NCBI GenBank assembly: GCA_032229975.1
Contig: JAVXVG010000015.1
Span: 8,611 to 72,610, forward strand
DNA: 64,000 nucleotides
DNA from: JAIVGV01 sp032229975
GTDB lineage: Bacteria; Acidobacteriota; Blastocatellia; Pyrinomonadales; Pyrinomonadaceae
Reading direction: 5' to 3'
This document shows positions 37,098 to 45,700 of this stretch, one piece after another. The position numbers were made by a program, and so were the translations under genes. The notes beneath the pieces were generated by a model that made no database searches, was not told the origin of the DNA, and saw only the letters and a program-made list of their open reading frames with translations. Each line of letters opens with the position of its first letter. The first letter of the stretch is position 1.

Positions 37098-38390
37098 TCA
37101 TTCTTCGAGCTTCACCGCTAACAAGCTCTTGTGAGGGCAGCGCGCCACCCCCTTCTCAAATCCATTCGGATAATACATACCCGTGCCAAAACAGTCCGGA
37201 CATTTTGACGCGTCCACATCTGCCTTCGGCGACGACTGTTGCTCTAACGCCTCCGCATCAATCTGCCGCTTCTCTTTTTTCCAAAGCCGCCGCCGAAGAT
37301 GTTCGGCTAAGAACGCGGGGACGTTTGAGACGGTCGTTCGACCTGCAGCAATCTTTAGTTCGGTGATGAGTACTTCCGCCAACTCTTCCCAACGTCCAGC
37401 ATCAGACGCGTTAGGTGCCCTGCCCGTGATTTCAATGACTGCGCGTTTTACCGCGGAGACGAAACGGGCGAATGCCTCATCATCAATTAGATCATCTTTA
37501 GTCTTAAAAGAAGTCTTAGGTACACCTGAAACCTCTGATTTGATTGAAGATAAACTCTGACTAGTCAGACTAGTTTCTAGTCCTACTAGTCTGTCTAGAT
37601 TCTGGGCAGGGCTAGTCACACTAGTGTGACTAGTATGACTAGCCCTACTTATCTCGCTATATGAGTTTTCCTCCGGGAGGAAAACTGTATATTCGTTGCC
37701 ATCATGTTCACCGATAATCTGTCTAACAGAGATGAGCCCTACATTTGCCAATCGTTCGATGTTCGCGTCGAACGTCACACGCGAACCGATATTTGCTTGC
37801 TTCATCAACTTCGGGCGCGAGATTCTAATTGAGCGCGCGGGGACAATAGCTCCCCTCGTTAGAGAATAGAGGCAATCATAAAGCTGTTTACTCTTGCCCG
37901 TAAACAGTCCACTAGGCACTGCCTCCCTGTTAATGGAGTTGGCAAACTTCGTAAAATCTCGCTTCGGCGAAACCGGGTGTGGCTCCAACTGCGACTTACT
38001 CTTGGCTTTACCAAAGGAATTAAGATCGCTAGTCTCACTAGTCAGACTAGTCTGACTAGTGAGACTAGTCTCTGAACTCGAACCTTGGTTGCTATAATTT
38101 CCAGATGAATCAATAAGTGTATACGATTCAGAGAGTTTATGAGAGCCGTCTCTAACATTATCCGAAACGAGTTGAGGTTGAGATGGACTAGTCTGACTAG
38201 TCTGACTGGTAGTGGTAGTCTGACTAGTCAGACTAGATACAGATTTATCTTTCTGCGTGCTTGCCTGTGTTGATGGTCCGATCAAATCTTCATGTGGTAA
38301 TCGGAGTGCAGGGGGAACTGTGAGTCCCAGCATCTTCTTAGGTTTGGGCGTCCGAAGGGAACTAGCCTGTTTCGGTTTCGTTTCTGCCAT
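37098..38390 (-). CDS. Winged-helix protein with Ser/Thr-rich repeats, parA-linked
   Basis: The 430-residue protein starts at the ATG 5 bp after GAGG, directly after parA. Three low-complexity segments are built from Thr-Ser-x triplets (SSLTSQTTTTSQTSQTS near residue 55, ETSLTSQTSLTSETSD near 107, HTSHTSVTS near 255). Between them (residues 165-250) lies a winged-helix-like domain: SKQLYDCLYSLTRGAIVPA, PKLMKQANIGSRVTFDANIE, RLANVGLISVRQI. The C-terminus has a zinc-knuckle-like CPDCFGTG...CPHK. I do not know the family. A DNA-binding role in partition or replication follows from context. At DNA level the Thr-Ser triplets are ACTAGT arrays. Confidence 0.7.
   Translation of the reverse strand: MAETKPKQASSLRTPKPKKMLGLTVPPALRLPHEDLIGPSTQASTQKDKSVSSLTSQTTTTSQTSQTSPSQPQLVSDNVRDGSHKLSESYTLIDSSGNYSNQGSSSETSLTSQTSLTSETSDLNSFGKAKSKSQLEPHPVSPKRDFTKFANSINREAVPSGLFTGKSKQLYDCLYSLTRGAIVPARSIRISRPKLMKQANIGSRVTFDANIERLANVGLISVRQIIGEHDGNEYTVFLPEENSYSEISRASHTSHTSVTSPAQNLDRLVGLETSLTSQSLSSIKSEVSGVPKTSFKTKDDLIDDEAFARFVSAVKRAVIEITGRAPNASDAGRWEELAEVLITELKIAAGRTTVSNVPAFLAEHLRRRLWKKEKRQIDAEALEQQSSPKADVDASKCPDCFGTGMYYPNGFEKGVARCPHKSLLAVKLEE
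37559..37642. repeat. ACTAGT array A with 22-bp palindrome (inside coding sequence)
   Basis: Five ACTAGT hexamers occur within 84 bp (at 37560, 37569, 37585, 37620 and 37629). The segment 37612-37633 is a perfect 22-bp palindrome centred on ACTAGT. It lies within the winged-helix gene, encoding part of its Ser/Thr-rich segment. Confidence 0.8.
38029..38068. repeat. Perfect 40-bp palindrome, ACTAGT array B (inside coding sequence)
   Basis: Every base from 38029 to 38068 pairs with its mirror position around a centre between 38048 and 38049. The palindrome contains three complete ACTAGT hexamers at exact 9-bp steps (38037, 38046, 38055), and a fourth starts at 38064 and ends one base beyond. 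It encodes the residues ETSLTSQTSLTSETSD region of the winged-helix protein. Confidence 0.9.
38186..38236. repeat. ACTAGT array C (inside coding sequence)
   Basis: Three ACTAGT hexamers (38187, 38196, 38223) and two near copies (ACTGGT at 38205, ACTAGA at 38232) lie in 51 bp, mostly at 9-bp steps with CTG/CAG spacers. The array encodes a Gln-Thr-Ser repeat near residue 60 of the winged-helix protein. Confidence 0.75.
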
Positions 38391-38397
38391 GCTCACC

Positions 38398-39213
38398 TCA
38401 CTTCACAGCAGTAAGCTTCTGCTTTGTAAGCTCAAGTCTGTCTAGAACTTCGTCCGTTAAGCTCCAGAGTTGGTCGGCAGCCCTATGAGTTCTTGCGTAG
38501 AGGACTGCAGGCAGCTTTTGAGAAGGAGCTTCGGCTACTTTCGAATAGTCATGCAGGTTTGTGTCAAAAACATGACCAACCAAGTTGAGTGCAGCTTCAA
38601 CAGCTCCGCGCGACTCCGCAGAAAGATTACGCTGAGGCTTATATAGATTAATCACGGCACCTAGCATCCGTAGTTCAGAATTGACATTTTTGCGTACCTG
38701 CTCGATTGTATAGGCTAGGTCTGATAACCCCTGTAGTCCCATAGCATCGGCGGCGCAGGGAACGAGAACAAAATCCGCGGAATAAAGTGCGGCCGTCAGC
38801 AATTTGCCGAGTTGCGGGGGGCAATCAATAAAGATCAGATCATAGCCGTTCCCGTGCTCTTTTAGCTGGTTGCGAAGTCTATGAGTGAGATAGTCGGGCT
38901 GCATTTCGAAGCGAGCTAAACGAATGTCAGCCGGAACTATGTCTAAATTATCTACAGGACTCTCAACAATTGCATCGTCAAGAGGTAAGGGCTCGACCTT
39001 CGTCCCAGCCGGTGATTCCGGCTCGATAAGGACGTGTGAAAGCGTCGCCTCGTAAACCTCCGGTTCAACCCAGCTACTGGTTAGGTTGCCTTGAGGATCG
39101 CAATCTACCGCCAAAGTCTGAAAACCGCGCAGGGCGCAACATGCTGCAAGCTCTCTAGTTAGGGTTGTTTTACCAACTCCACCTTTTTGATTTGCGACCG
39201 CAACTGTGATCAT
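38398..39213 (-). CDS. parA: ParA family partition ATPase
   Basis: ParA ATPases position plasmids or chromosomes through ATP-dependent DNA binding. The 271-residue protein has the deviant Walker A VANQKGGVGKTTLTRELA at the N-terminus, Walker A' VDCDPQGNLTSSW and Walker B YDLIFIDCPPQLGKLL. It has no N-terminal HTH of its own. That role may be filled by the small HTH protein upstream, whose stop codon overlaps this start by one base (TGATG). A winged-helix gene follows after 7 bp. The three genes form a tight operon resembling a plasmid partition cassette; no canonical ParB gene follows. Confidence 0.93.
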   Translation of the reverse strand: MITVAVANQKGGVGKTTLTRELAACCALRGFQTLAVDCDPQGNLTSSWVEPEVYEATLSHVLIEPESPAGTKVEPLPLDDAIVESPVDNLDIVPADIRLARFEMQPDYLTHRLRNQLKEHGNGYDLIFIDCPPQLGKLLTAALYSADFVLVPCAADAMGLQGLSDLAYTIEQVRKNVNSELRMLGAVINLYKPQRNLSAESRGAVEAALNLVGHVFDTNLHDYSKVAEAPSQKLPAVLYARTHRAADQLWSLTDEVLDRLELTKQKLTAVK

Positions 39214-39401
39214 CACGCAGCCTTTCCGAGTCGATACTCTATAAGACGATCTACATCCGAGCTCCTGACGAGTTTCACACGCTTGTCGAGCGGGTCGAGT
39301 TGGAAGGAAAGTGTCCCTTCAGCTAAAAGGGACGCCATCTTCTTTTTACTAACACCGAGACGCTTCTGCGCCTCAACAACCTTTAATAAGTAGGGGTCCA
39401 T
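39213..39401 (-). CDS. Small HTH DNA-binding protein upstream of parA
   Basis: The 62-residue protein fits an excisionase/MerR-like helix-turn-helix: VEAQKRLGVSKKKMASLLAE is the HTH, TLSFQLDPLDKRVKLVRSSD the wing with the typical RxVxxSDVDRL end. Of two adjacent ATG codons, the second is 5 bp after a perfect AAGGAGGT site and was chosen. It heads the parA operon and overlaps parA by one base. Likely roles are operon autoregulation or binding of the centromere; the iteron array 100 bp upstream is a candidate target. Confidence 0.8.
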   Translation of the reverse strand: MDPYLLKVVEAQKRLGVSKKKMASLLAEGTLSFQLDPLDKRVKLVRSSDVDRLIEYRLGKAA

Positions 39402-39503
39402 CATTACCTCCTTAGAAAGCTTAATTAGGGGAAGAGACTATATGAAACCAATCGTTACTCGTCAACACTTTTTTGAACCGGTTCTTTGAAATATGTGGGT
39501 TCG

Positions 39504-39559
39504 ACCATAAAGTGATTTTTGTCTACCATAAAGTGATCTTAATTCGACCATAAACTGAT
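39504..39559 (+). repeat. Iteron array 1 (three ACCATAAAGTGAT copies)
   Basis: Three direct copies of ACCATAAAGTGAT start at 39504, 39525 and 39547 (the last has one change, AAACTGAT), so the spacing is 21 and 22 bp, two helical turns. The array sits in the 190-bp gap upstream of the HTH-parA operon. A matching array with the same phasing lies at 41302-41357. Direct repeats spaced this way are typical of plasmid replication origins and of partition or Rep operators. Confidence 0.8.
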
Positions 39560-39591
39560 CCTGATACGATTACCGTCACATCCGATAAATC

Positions 39592-40176
39592 TCACACCAT
39601 CAAATTCTCCACCTTCTTCAGCCTTTTCGCCCTGATCTGTTCGACCTTATTCAGAGCATTCGAGAGTTCATCGACCGCGTCCATTAATTGGCTCAATACC
39701 TCATTATTCAAATCCTCCGGCTCGATCTCCCTCATGGCGAAGAAGATTCTCTTCATCTCCTCCCAGAAGACATGACGCGAATCAGACGGATCAATCTCTA
39801 GCAACTCGTCCGCTTTCGCCAAGATTGTAGCCATCACCTCCGAAGATATCTCTTCATTTTTCGCCTCCCCTAGCATCTCCTTGACGCGCGCGCGCAACCT
39901 CGTCTGCGATCCCTGCACGGCGAGGTGGGCTTGTAACAGTTCGCGCCGGCACTGGCGCGCTTCGGCTGGAGTACAGTTCAAACGCTCCGGTGTGAGCCGC
40001 GCCAGTTGCGCCGCCTCCGACAAATTCACGCCGCCTTCGGCGAGCACCTGGGCCACGTCGGTAGGGAAGTGAAGTATCGACAGGTACTGTCCCGTGAAGC
40101 TGTTGACGGAGACTCTACCGGACGTTTCACGATCCAAGACGGCGCGCAGTTCACCAGCCGCCTTGATGTAAACCAT
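39592..40176 (-). CDS. ParB/KorB-like HTH protein (N-terminally short paralogue)
   Basis: The 194-residue protein is a clear paralogue of the one encoded at 40346-41134. The shared core is LDRETSGRVSVNSFTGQYLS, LHFPTDVAQVLAEGGVNLSE, AAQLARLTPERLN, followed by a helical C-terminal region. The block VLAEGGVNLSEAAQLARLT resembles the HTH of ParB/KorB-type proteins. It lacks the first 75 or so residues of the paralogue, and an in-frame stop lies shortly upstream, so it may be truncated. No good ribosome site precedes the ATG. A 19-bp repeat abuts the start codon. Function is inferred only. Confidence 0.65.
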   Translation of the reverse strand: MVYIKAAGELRAVLDRETSGRVSVNSFTGQYLSILHFPTDVAQVLAEGGVNLSEAAQLARLTPERLNCTPAEARQCRRELLQAHLAVQGSQTRLRARVKEMLGEAKNEEISSEVMATILAKADELLEIDPSDSRHVFWEEMKRIFFAMREIEPEDLNNEVLSQLMDAVDELSNALNKVEQIRAKRLKKVENLMV

Positions 40177-40340
40177 CAGAATTTTTACTAAACAGGCGTA
40201 ATTTAGCGGTAATAAGAGATTGACTATAAGTCAAAATGGTTCAGTCGCTTGTGGAAAACTTACAGGGGATTTAATGTCTTCAGATATTTTACTAAACGGC
40301 AGCCATTTTCAGGGCTGTATGCAGAATTTTTACTAAACGG
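40177..40340. repeat. Three 19-bp direct repeats between the paralogues
   Basis: CAGAATTTTTACTAAACRG occurs at 40177-40195 and 40322-40340, and a close copy CAGATATTTTACTAAACGG at 40281-40299. They fill the 169-bp space between the two paralogous genes. A diverged inverted copy lies 10 kb away at 50160-50178. They may be operators for the paralogous HTH proteins or ends of an old mobile element. A DnaA-box-like TGTGGAAAA is at 40250. Confidence 0.65.
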
Positions 40341-40345
40341 AGTGT

Positions 40346-41134
40346 TCAAAGCTTAAGCTTGCTCGCTTGTGCCTGCCCCTTCCGCCGCTGAATCTTCGCC
40401 ACAATGGCCATAACCGGCTCACTCGCCTTTAACAGCTCTTCTACCTCTTCGTCGGTCACGTCTTCGCGGCGGAGCCCACGGAACGCGAACCCTAGCTGCT
40501 TTATCTGATCCCAGAAGAGGTGCGTCGGGTCGTATGGGTCAAAATCCTCTAAATCTTGCCATTCCTGCACCAGGTCTTCCGATGTAGACAAAGCCTCTAT
40601 TTCAACCAAGGAAGTGCTGAGCAGCTCATTCACGCGCCTGCGCAGCCGCTCTCCCGATGCTTTCGTCTGGAGGTGTGAGGCGAGCAGGTCTGTGCGCGTG
40701 CGCTTCGCCTGCGCGGGCATGAGCTTTAGCCTCAGGTCGGTTACGCGGGCGAGTTGCTCAGCTTCAAAGAGATTTATCTCTCCTTCGGACAGCGCTCTGG
40801 TCACGTCCGCGGGGAAGTAAAGAAGCCGCAGGTAGTGATCGACGAAGCTGGCAAGGGAGGTGCGCGACGATGTTTCACGGTCGAGGATGTCTGAGAGCCG
40901 CGCCGCCACTTTGAGCAGGTCTTCGCGCTCCCAACGACCGGGTCGCCCTCGCTTTGTGTCGGTGGCGGGATAACGCTGCACGTGGCGCGCGGCGCGGAGC
41001 ATTCGCACCAACTCTTTGTCGCGTTGCGGGATAATGTCTGGCAGCGTGGAACGGAGCGAACTTAAGATACCACGCACAGCCTCAGGCGAGGCGAGCGGAT
41101 CGTTTTGGCGTTGGCGTCTGCGGGTGGCTCTCAA
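40346..41134 (-). CDS. ParB/KorB-like HTH protein (full-length paralogue)
   Basis: The 262-residue protein begins at a TTG with no strong ribosome site, so the start is uncertain. The N-terminus is basic (RATRRRQRQNDP), followed by a helical region. Residues about 85-150 hold the same core as the shorter paralogue: LDRETSSRTSLASFVDHYLR, LYFPADVTRALSEGEINLFE, AEQLARVTDLRLKL. ALSEGEINLFEAEQLARVT is HTH-like in the manner of ParB/KorB. The C-terminal 90 residues are acidic helices. Iteron array 2 lies about 170 bp upstream. A replication-initiator or centromere-binding role is the best guess from context. Confidence 0.65.
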   Translation of the reverse strand: MRATRRRQRQNDPLASPEAVRGILSSLRSTLPDIIPQRDKELVRMLRAARHVQRYPATDTKRGRPGRWEREDLLKVAARLSDILDRETSSRTSLASFVDHYLRLLYFPADVTRALSEGEINLFEAEQLARVTDLRLKLMPAQAKRTRTDLLASHLQTKASGERLRRRVNELLSTSLVEIEALSTSEDLVQEWQDLEDFDPYDPTHLFWDQIKQLGFAFRGLRREDVTDEEVEELLKASEPVMAIVAKIQRRKGQAQASKLKL

Positions 41135-41619
41135 TTCAGTTCTAGATCTGACTTCCGAAGGATGTTACACAGATGCGTATAATACATATAGGAAAAGCAA
41201 ATATCCACTGGAATCACCCATTGGGCACACAAACTACTTAGTTGTGTATCCATAGAATTGTGGTATAAGAGAGCAAGTTTTAGTGAGCGGTGTGGGTTTG
41301 CACATAAAGTGAGTTTCAGTGCGCATAAAGTGCTCACTATTCGTACATAAAGTGATCCTGAATGCCGCCCGTCTGATTCACCTCATCAGCTTTCACTACC
41401 CCAAGTCCCAACCCCATAATCTATAGAAGACTCACCAAAATCCTGCTCAAGGGAGGCTGTGAAACCATCAGACGCCATTTTCCATAATGACAGTTTCGGA
41501 AAAAGGATATATCCTGTGTCAGCCCGTTTTGAACCGTAAAGGTGTCGGGGAAATCGCCTCCGGAGCCCCGGCTAGGCGCATGCTCGACCATTCCGCTCTC
41601 TTGGGAGGCGTATCCGCCC
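41135..41619. other. Intergenic region with iterons between paralogue and integrase
   Basis: About 485 bp between divergent genes. It contains iteron array 2, an AT-rich stretch around 41160-41210 with TATAAT at 41179 and a DnaA-box-like ATATCCACT, and a 10-bp palindrome GGATATATCC near 41502. A replication origin or a promoter region are both possible. No convincing coding frame is present. Confidence 0.4.
41302..41357 (+). repeat. Iteron array 2 (three CATAAAGTG copies)
   Basis: Copies RCATAAAGTGMT start at 41302, 41323 and 41345, again spaced 21 and 22 bp and in the same orientation as array 1. The third copy extends to ACATAAAGTGATCCTGA, which matches the third copy of array 1 over most of its length. 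The array lies upstream of the full-length ParB/KorB-like gene. Confidence 0.8.
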
Positions 41620-42612
41620 ATGGACAATCAGCCCGTCGAACCAGAAGTGGTCAACCTTCCGATGCGCCTGTCGGCGGGCGAGCATCCCATCCCTCTCAAG
41701 CAGCACCTGCTGAACTTCCTCAACCGCTCGACCTCCGAACACACTCGCGAGTCTTACCGGCGCGCCATACTTGAGTTCCACCGCGCGGCGGGCAAGCACC
41801 TGCTCTTGGTGACTCAGCGCGAAGTGCTCGCCTGGCGAGACTCGCTCCTCTGGGCCAAGCAGTCGAATCAGACTGTCGCGGCCAAGCTCTCGGCGCTGCG
41901 CTCCTTCTACTCCTACCTGCAAAAGGTCTGCCCCGATCAGGTCCGGCTCAACCCGGCGGACGCACAGCTCGTGCCGCCACCCAAAATCCCGAACGCTTTG
42001 AAGGGAAGGGCGCTCACGCCGAGGGAGGCGAAGTTCCTCCTGCTCGGCCCCGACCGCACGACTCCCGAAGGCGCGCGCGATCACGCGCTGATGCTCGTGA
42101 TGCTGCGGCTCTCCTTGCGGGTCTCGGAAGCCAGCTCGATGCGCAAATCAAACATCGCTTGGAAGGAGGGGCGTTGGACGCTGACGCTGAAGGTGAAGGG
42201 CGGAGCTGAAGAACTCTGGCCGCTGCCGCCGGACGTGAAGCGGGCGGTTGACGAGTACCTTCAGCTCGACGAGAAGAGAAGGGAGACTTGGCCGGAGAAC
42301 CGTTTCGAGGATCAGTTCGTCTTCCAACCCCTGATGAACCACCGGACGGGCGAGTACAACCGCGGTCTCACGCGGCAGATGATCGCCAAGATCGTCAAAA
42401 AGTGGGCGCGCTACACGGGCGTCAAAGGCGAGGTCACGCCGCACGATTTGAGGCGCACGGCGATTACGCGGGCTCTCAACCAAGGGCGCACCTATCGAGA
42501 GGTGCAGATGATGAGTAAGCACAAGGACCCGAAGACGGTCATGCGCTACGACTACGAGCGGGACAACCTAGACCGGAATCCGGTGAACAGCCTCAGCTAC
42601 GACGAGGAGTGA
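41620..42612 (+). CDS. Tyrosine recombinase / integrase
   Basis: Tyrosine recombinases cut and rejoin DNA at specific sites and move or resolve mobile elements. The 330-residue protein has the N-terminal SAM-like core-binding domain (HLLNFLNRSTSEHTRESYRR) and the catalytic domain. Catalytic residues are visible: Arg167 in LSLRVSEAS, Lys193 on the beta-hairpin, His275 and Arg278 in TPHDLRRTAI, His301 in MSKHKDPKTV, and Tyr310 nine residues later. It starts at an ATG downstream of GGGAGG; a GTG 26 codons earlier is a less likely start. It is convergent with the NACHT gene and probably belongs to the island. Confidence 0.92.
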   Translation: MDNQPVEPEVVNLPMRLSAGEHPIPLKQHLLNFLNRSTSEHTRESYRRAILEFHRAAGKHLLLVTQREVLAWRDSLLWAKQSNQTVAAKLSALRSFYSYLQKVCPDQVRLNPADAQLVPPPKIPNALKGRALTPREAKFLLLGPDRTTPEGARDHALMLVMLRLSLRVSEASSMRKSNIAWKEGRWTLTLKVKGGAEELWPLPPDVKRAVDEYLQLDEKRRETWPENRFEDQFVFQPLMNHRTGEYNRGLTRQMIAKIVKKWARYTGVKGEVTPHDLRRTAITRALNQGRTYREVQMMSKHKDPKTVMRYDYERDNLDRNPVNSLSYDEE

Positions 42613-42756
42613 AACCCCCTAAAAAGTTTGGCAACTACTTAATTGGGAAAGGGGAGACGCCGACGCGCGATGATGCCGCAGACGGCTTGGCAGTGACTCC
42701 AATATAAAACTGCGCCGCGCCGCGTCAAACCGAGATCACCAGAAAACGAGGTGTTT

Positions 42757-42776
42757 CCACGTTCATATGAACGTGG
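42757..42776. terminator. Perfect 20-bp palindrome between convergent genes
   Basis: CCACGTTCATATGAACGTGG is fully palindromic and sits 2 bp from the stop codon of the NACHT gene, with the integrase gene converging from the left. Position suggests a bidirectional terminator. There is no long T-run on either side, so an operator or repeat remains possible. Confidence 0.55.
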
Positions 42777-42778
42777 CT

Positions 42779-45700
42779 CTATTGAAGCTCTCCGCCGATC
42801 ATGCCTTTGAGGGTTTGGAGCTTACCTTCATAAAGTGTCGGAACACCATTATCTAGACGTTCTACGATGTAATGCCGCAATGTGGCGTCCTCGAGAGCGT
42901 GTATGTGCCAAGCAACAATAAGGGAAATACATTTATCAGGATCAGACATTTGACCATAGCCTCTGAAATGATCTTCAAATGCCTCAAGTGGTATAGCAGC
43001 AAACCATCGATTATTCTCCCGAAGTCTGAGGGGATGCGACGAGAGGAAACGCCCGGCAAGACTCCGAATGGTACTATTTGGGTGATTAGTCCATAACTGG
43101 AAAATTCTGAAGTCAAGTTCCAAATTTGGCTGAGTGGTCCAAACTTCAGCATTGCTGAGCGCTGACAACGCGTATAAGGCAGCGCAGAGTTCCGCCGGAG
43201 TACCGTCGAGCATCGTAACTAATATTCCCCCGACGAGGTCTTTCTCCACGATCAAATCAGTGTCAGGCTCCGGTCTCGTATGTGAGCATAGCCAACCCAA
43301 TCCAGTCGCGCCCTCGCAGCGGGAGAGTGTAACGGATGAATCCAGCATTTCGGTAAGCTGTTGTGCCGCGAGCTTATATCCACTAGGATCGTTGTTCGCT
43401 AGTGTCTGCCACCACACTGCCACCAGCAATGCGTCCCCTGAACTCGCAAGGTCTGCATCGGGTGATAAGAAACTCTTGCCCGCCTCTTTACGAAATTCCG
43501 CACCGTATCTTCCCCTGACAAGTGCAGGAGTAGAGTTTATTCCATGTAACAACGATCCTAATCGAATCAACTGGCGCACGGCGGCTAGAATAGTTTCAGG
43601 CCGCGCAGCCGCCTCATCGGCAAGGCAATTTATGAGAGCGATCAAGGTGTTGTTACGGTATGCCTGATCTGGATGAATAGCAGTGACGTCTCGCGTCAAT
43701 TGCTGGATTAACACCTCACTTGATCTACCGCCTAGAACAGCCGCGAGCGGGATAACCTCACGCCACTGCTCATCCTCGAAGTGCGACTGGAGCACGCTGA
43801 CAATCGTGTCCGTCTCGTTGCGTCCCGGATGCCACCCTTCGACCACTGCTCTGGCTGTAAGGAATTCTTGAAACGTTAAGTGGCGGAACTCAAAAAACTC
43901 GACTAGCCTACCGTTTTCTACGTCGAGTCCTGTCATCATCAGCAGGCTACTGCGGTCTTCCACCCGGTGAATAAATTCATCTACCGTTCCTTTTACATAT
44001 CCGAGCTCGGTAGGCAGTGAGGCGCGCGCCTGTTGGAGCAACGTGATCAGTCGGGGGCGGCTAACCTTCTGGACGCCTTCAAACATCATCGCGGATGCGA
44101 CGAAGCAAAGCTGTGGTAGAGCTTCTTCCTCAGGAATGGGCTCATGCCCTTCGGTATTCCATGTCATGAGAAGGACCTCGACAGCCTTGCCGTAGAGAAC
44201 CGATCTTCGGGTTGGGAGAGAGCCGACCCAGCGTTTCACTAGCAGTAACGTCGTGAGTAAGAGGGGGTTAGTTGTAAGGCGACTGATGCGATCATTGAGC
44301 GTGATCGTCTTGGCCAACTGCTCTGCATCAGAGCGGACTTTATCACTGTCACCTATAACTTCACGATGCCAAGCGACAGTGAGGCGCTGTATATCACTCT
44401 CGTCGAGCGACGAGAGCTTGGTCTGAATACACACCGGGGCGAGGTGTGATGCCACGTGCCGGAAGCCTGCTTCGCGCGATGTGACGATTAGGGCAATACC
44501 TTGATACGCCTGGAGGGCCGCACGCAAGGTGCACACGAAGGCGGCCCGATCTCCTGGATCGGATATTTCGTCTAACCCGTCTACCAACAGAAGAACCTTC
44601 CCCGCAAGAAGCGCACGATCTACATGATCTCGAAAGATTTCAGCATGTTGACGCACAGGTTCACGGTGTGCGATCGCATCAACTAGATCAGCGAATGAGC
44701 CACGCGCCAACCCGCGAAGTTCTCGGCAACGGAAAAAGAGCGGCAGCCAATCCTTTTCGGAAAGGCCATCCGCAATCTGTTCCCGCCTGCTGGGATTGAT
44801 GTACGCGACCGCCAGTCGTTTGATGAGTGTAGATTTACCGCCCCCGGGGGCCGCCAGTATTGCCATGCGCGGATTTTCGTCGACGACCGCGCCTACCGGT
44901 TTTCGTTCGGTAGTATTCTTAGCTACTTCAACGTCCAGATGTAGGGGGACGAATAGATTCTCAAGCCGGAGACGGCGGGAGCCCACATCGCTGTCTGCGG
45001 GTAATCCGTCGAGTTGGATGTAGCCGCACTCCTGTTCTAGATAATGGCGATATGCCGACAAAGCGTCAGTCGCGTCGGGCATAGTTCCCAAGTCTGCTGT
45101 TGGGGCCGGGTTGAGACATGAGAGAGCGTGCAGTTCGCCGCCGCAGTAGCGGTCGCTAGCGATCACCTCGTCGGCGATGGCCCGGGCTAAGGGCGTCCCG
45201 TCAGAGTGAATTAACGCAAAGTGAGTGCGCGCCTTGCCCTCGGTGTAATAAACAGACCAAACCCAGCCGCGTTCGTGGGCCAGTAAGTCCACGCTCGGAT
45301 CGAGAACAAGGTCATCTCTGCCTGCACAGTGACGGCCCGCAAGCTCTGTCGCCCTACTCTTATCGATGAGTATTCGCCCGCGGACCATCTCATCGACAAC
45401 CTGTGTGCCTGTAAGGGTAATAATCTTGGTGCGTTGCCGTCGCAACTCCTGTTCTACCGCGGTTTCCGTGAAGCCAGAAAGAGAAACGAAGTAACCTGTT
45501 ACAGGTGTTTCGTCGAGATGCTCAGCGTCAAGCGCGCCGACGAATTTATTTAGGTCTCCACCGCCAATGGGGTCTCCCGTTGCTTTACACTCTGCTACCG
45601 CCCTTCGCGCCTCAAGACGGTGATCTGACGAGAGATCAATCTCACGGCCGGATTTGTGAATGTTCAGCCGTGGAACTTCATAGCCCAATGCTATGAAGAG

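Noticed and set aside
38029..38236. Possible CRISPR-like array in the regularly spaced ACTAGT repeats
   Set aside because: The period is 9 bp with 3-bp spacers, it is in frame with a protein repeat, and there are no cas genes. It is a palindromic or iterated binding-site pattern instead.
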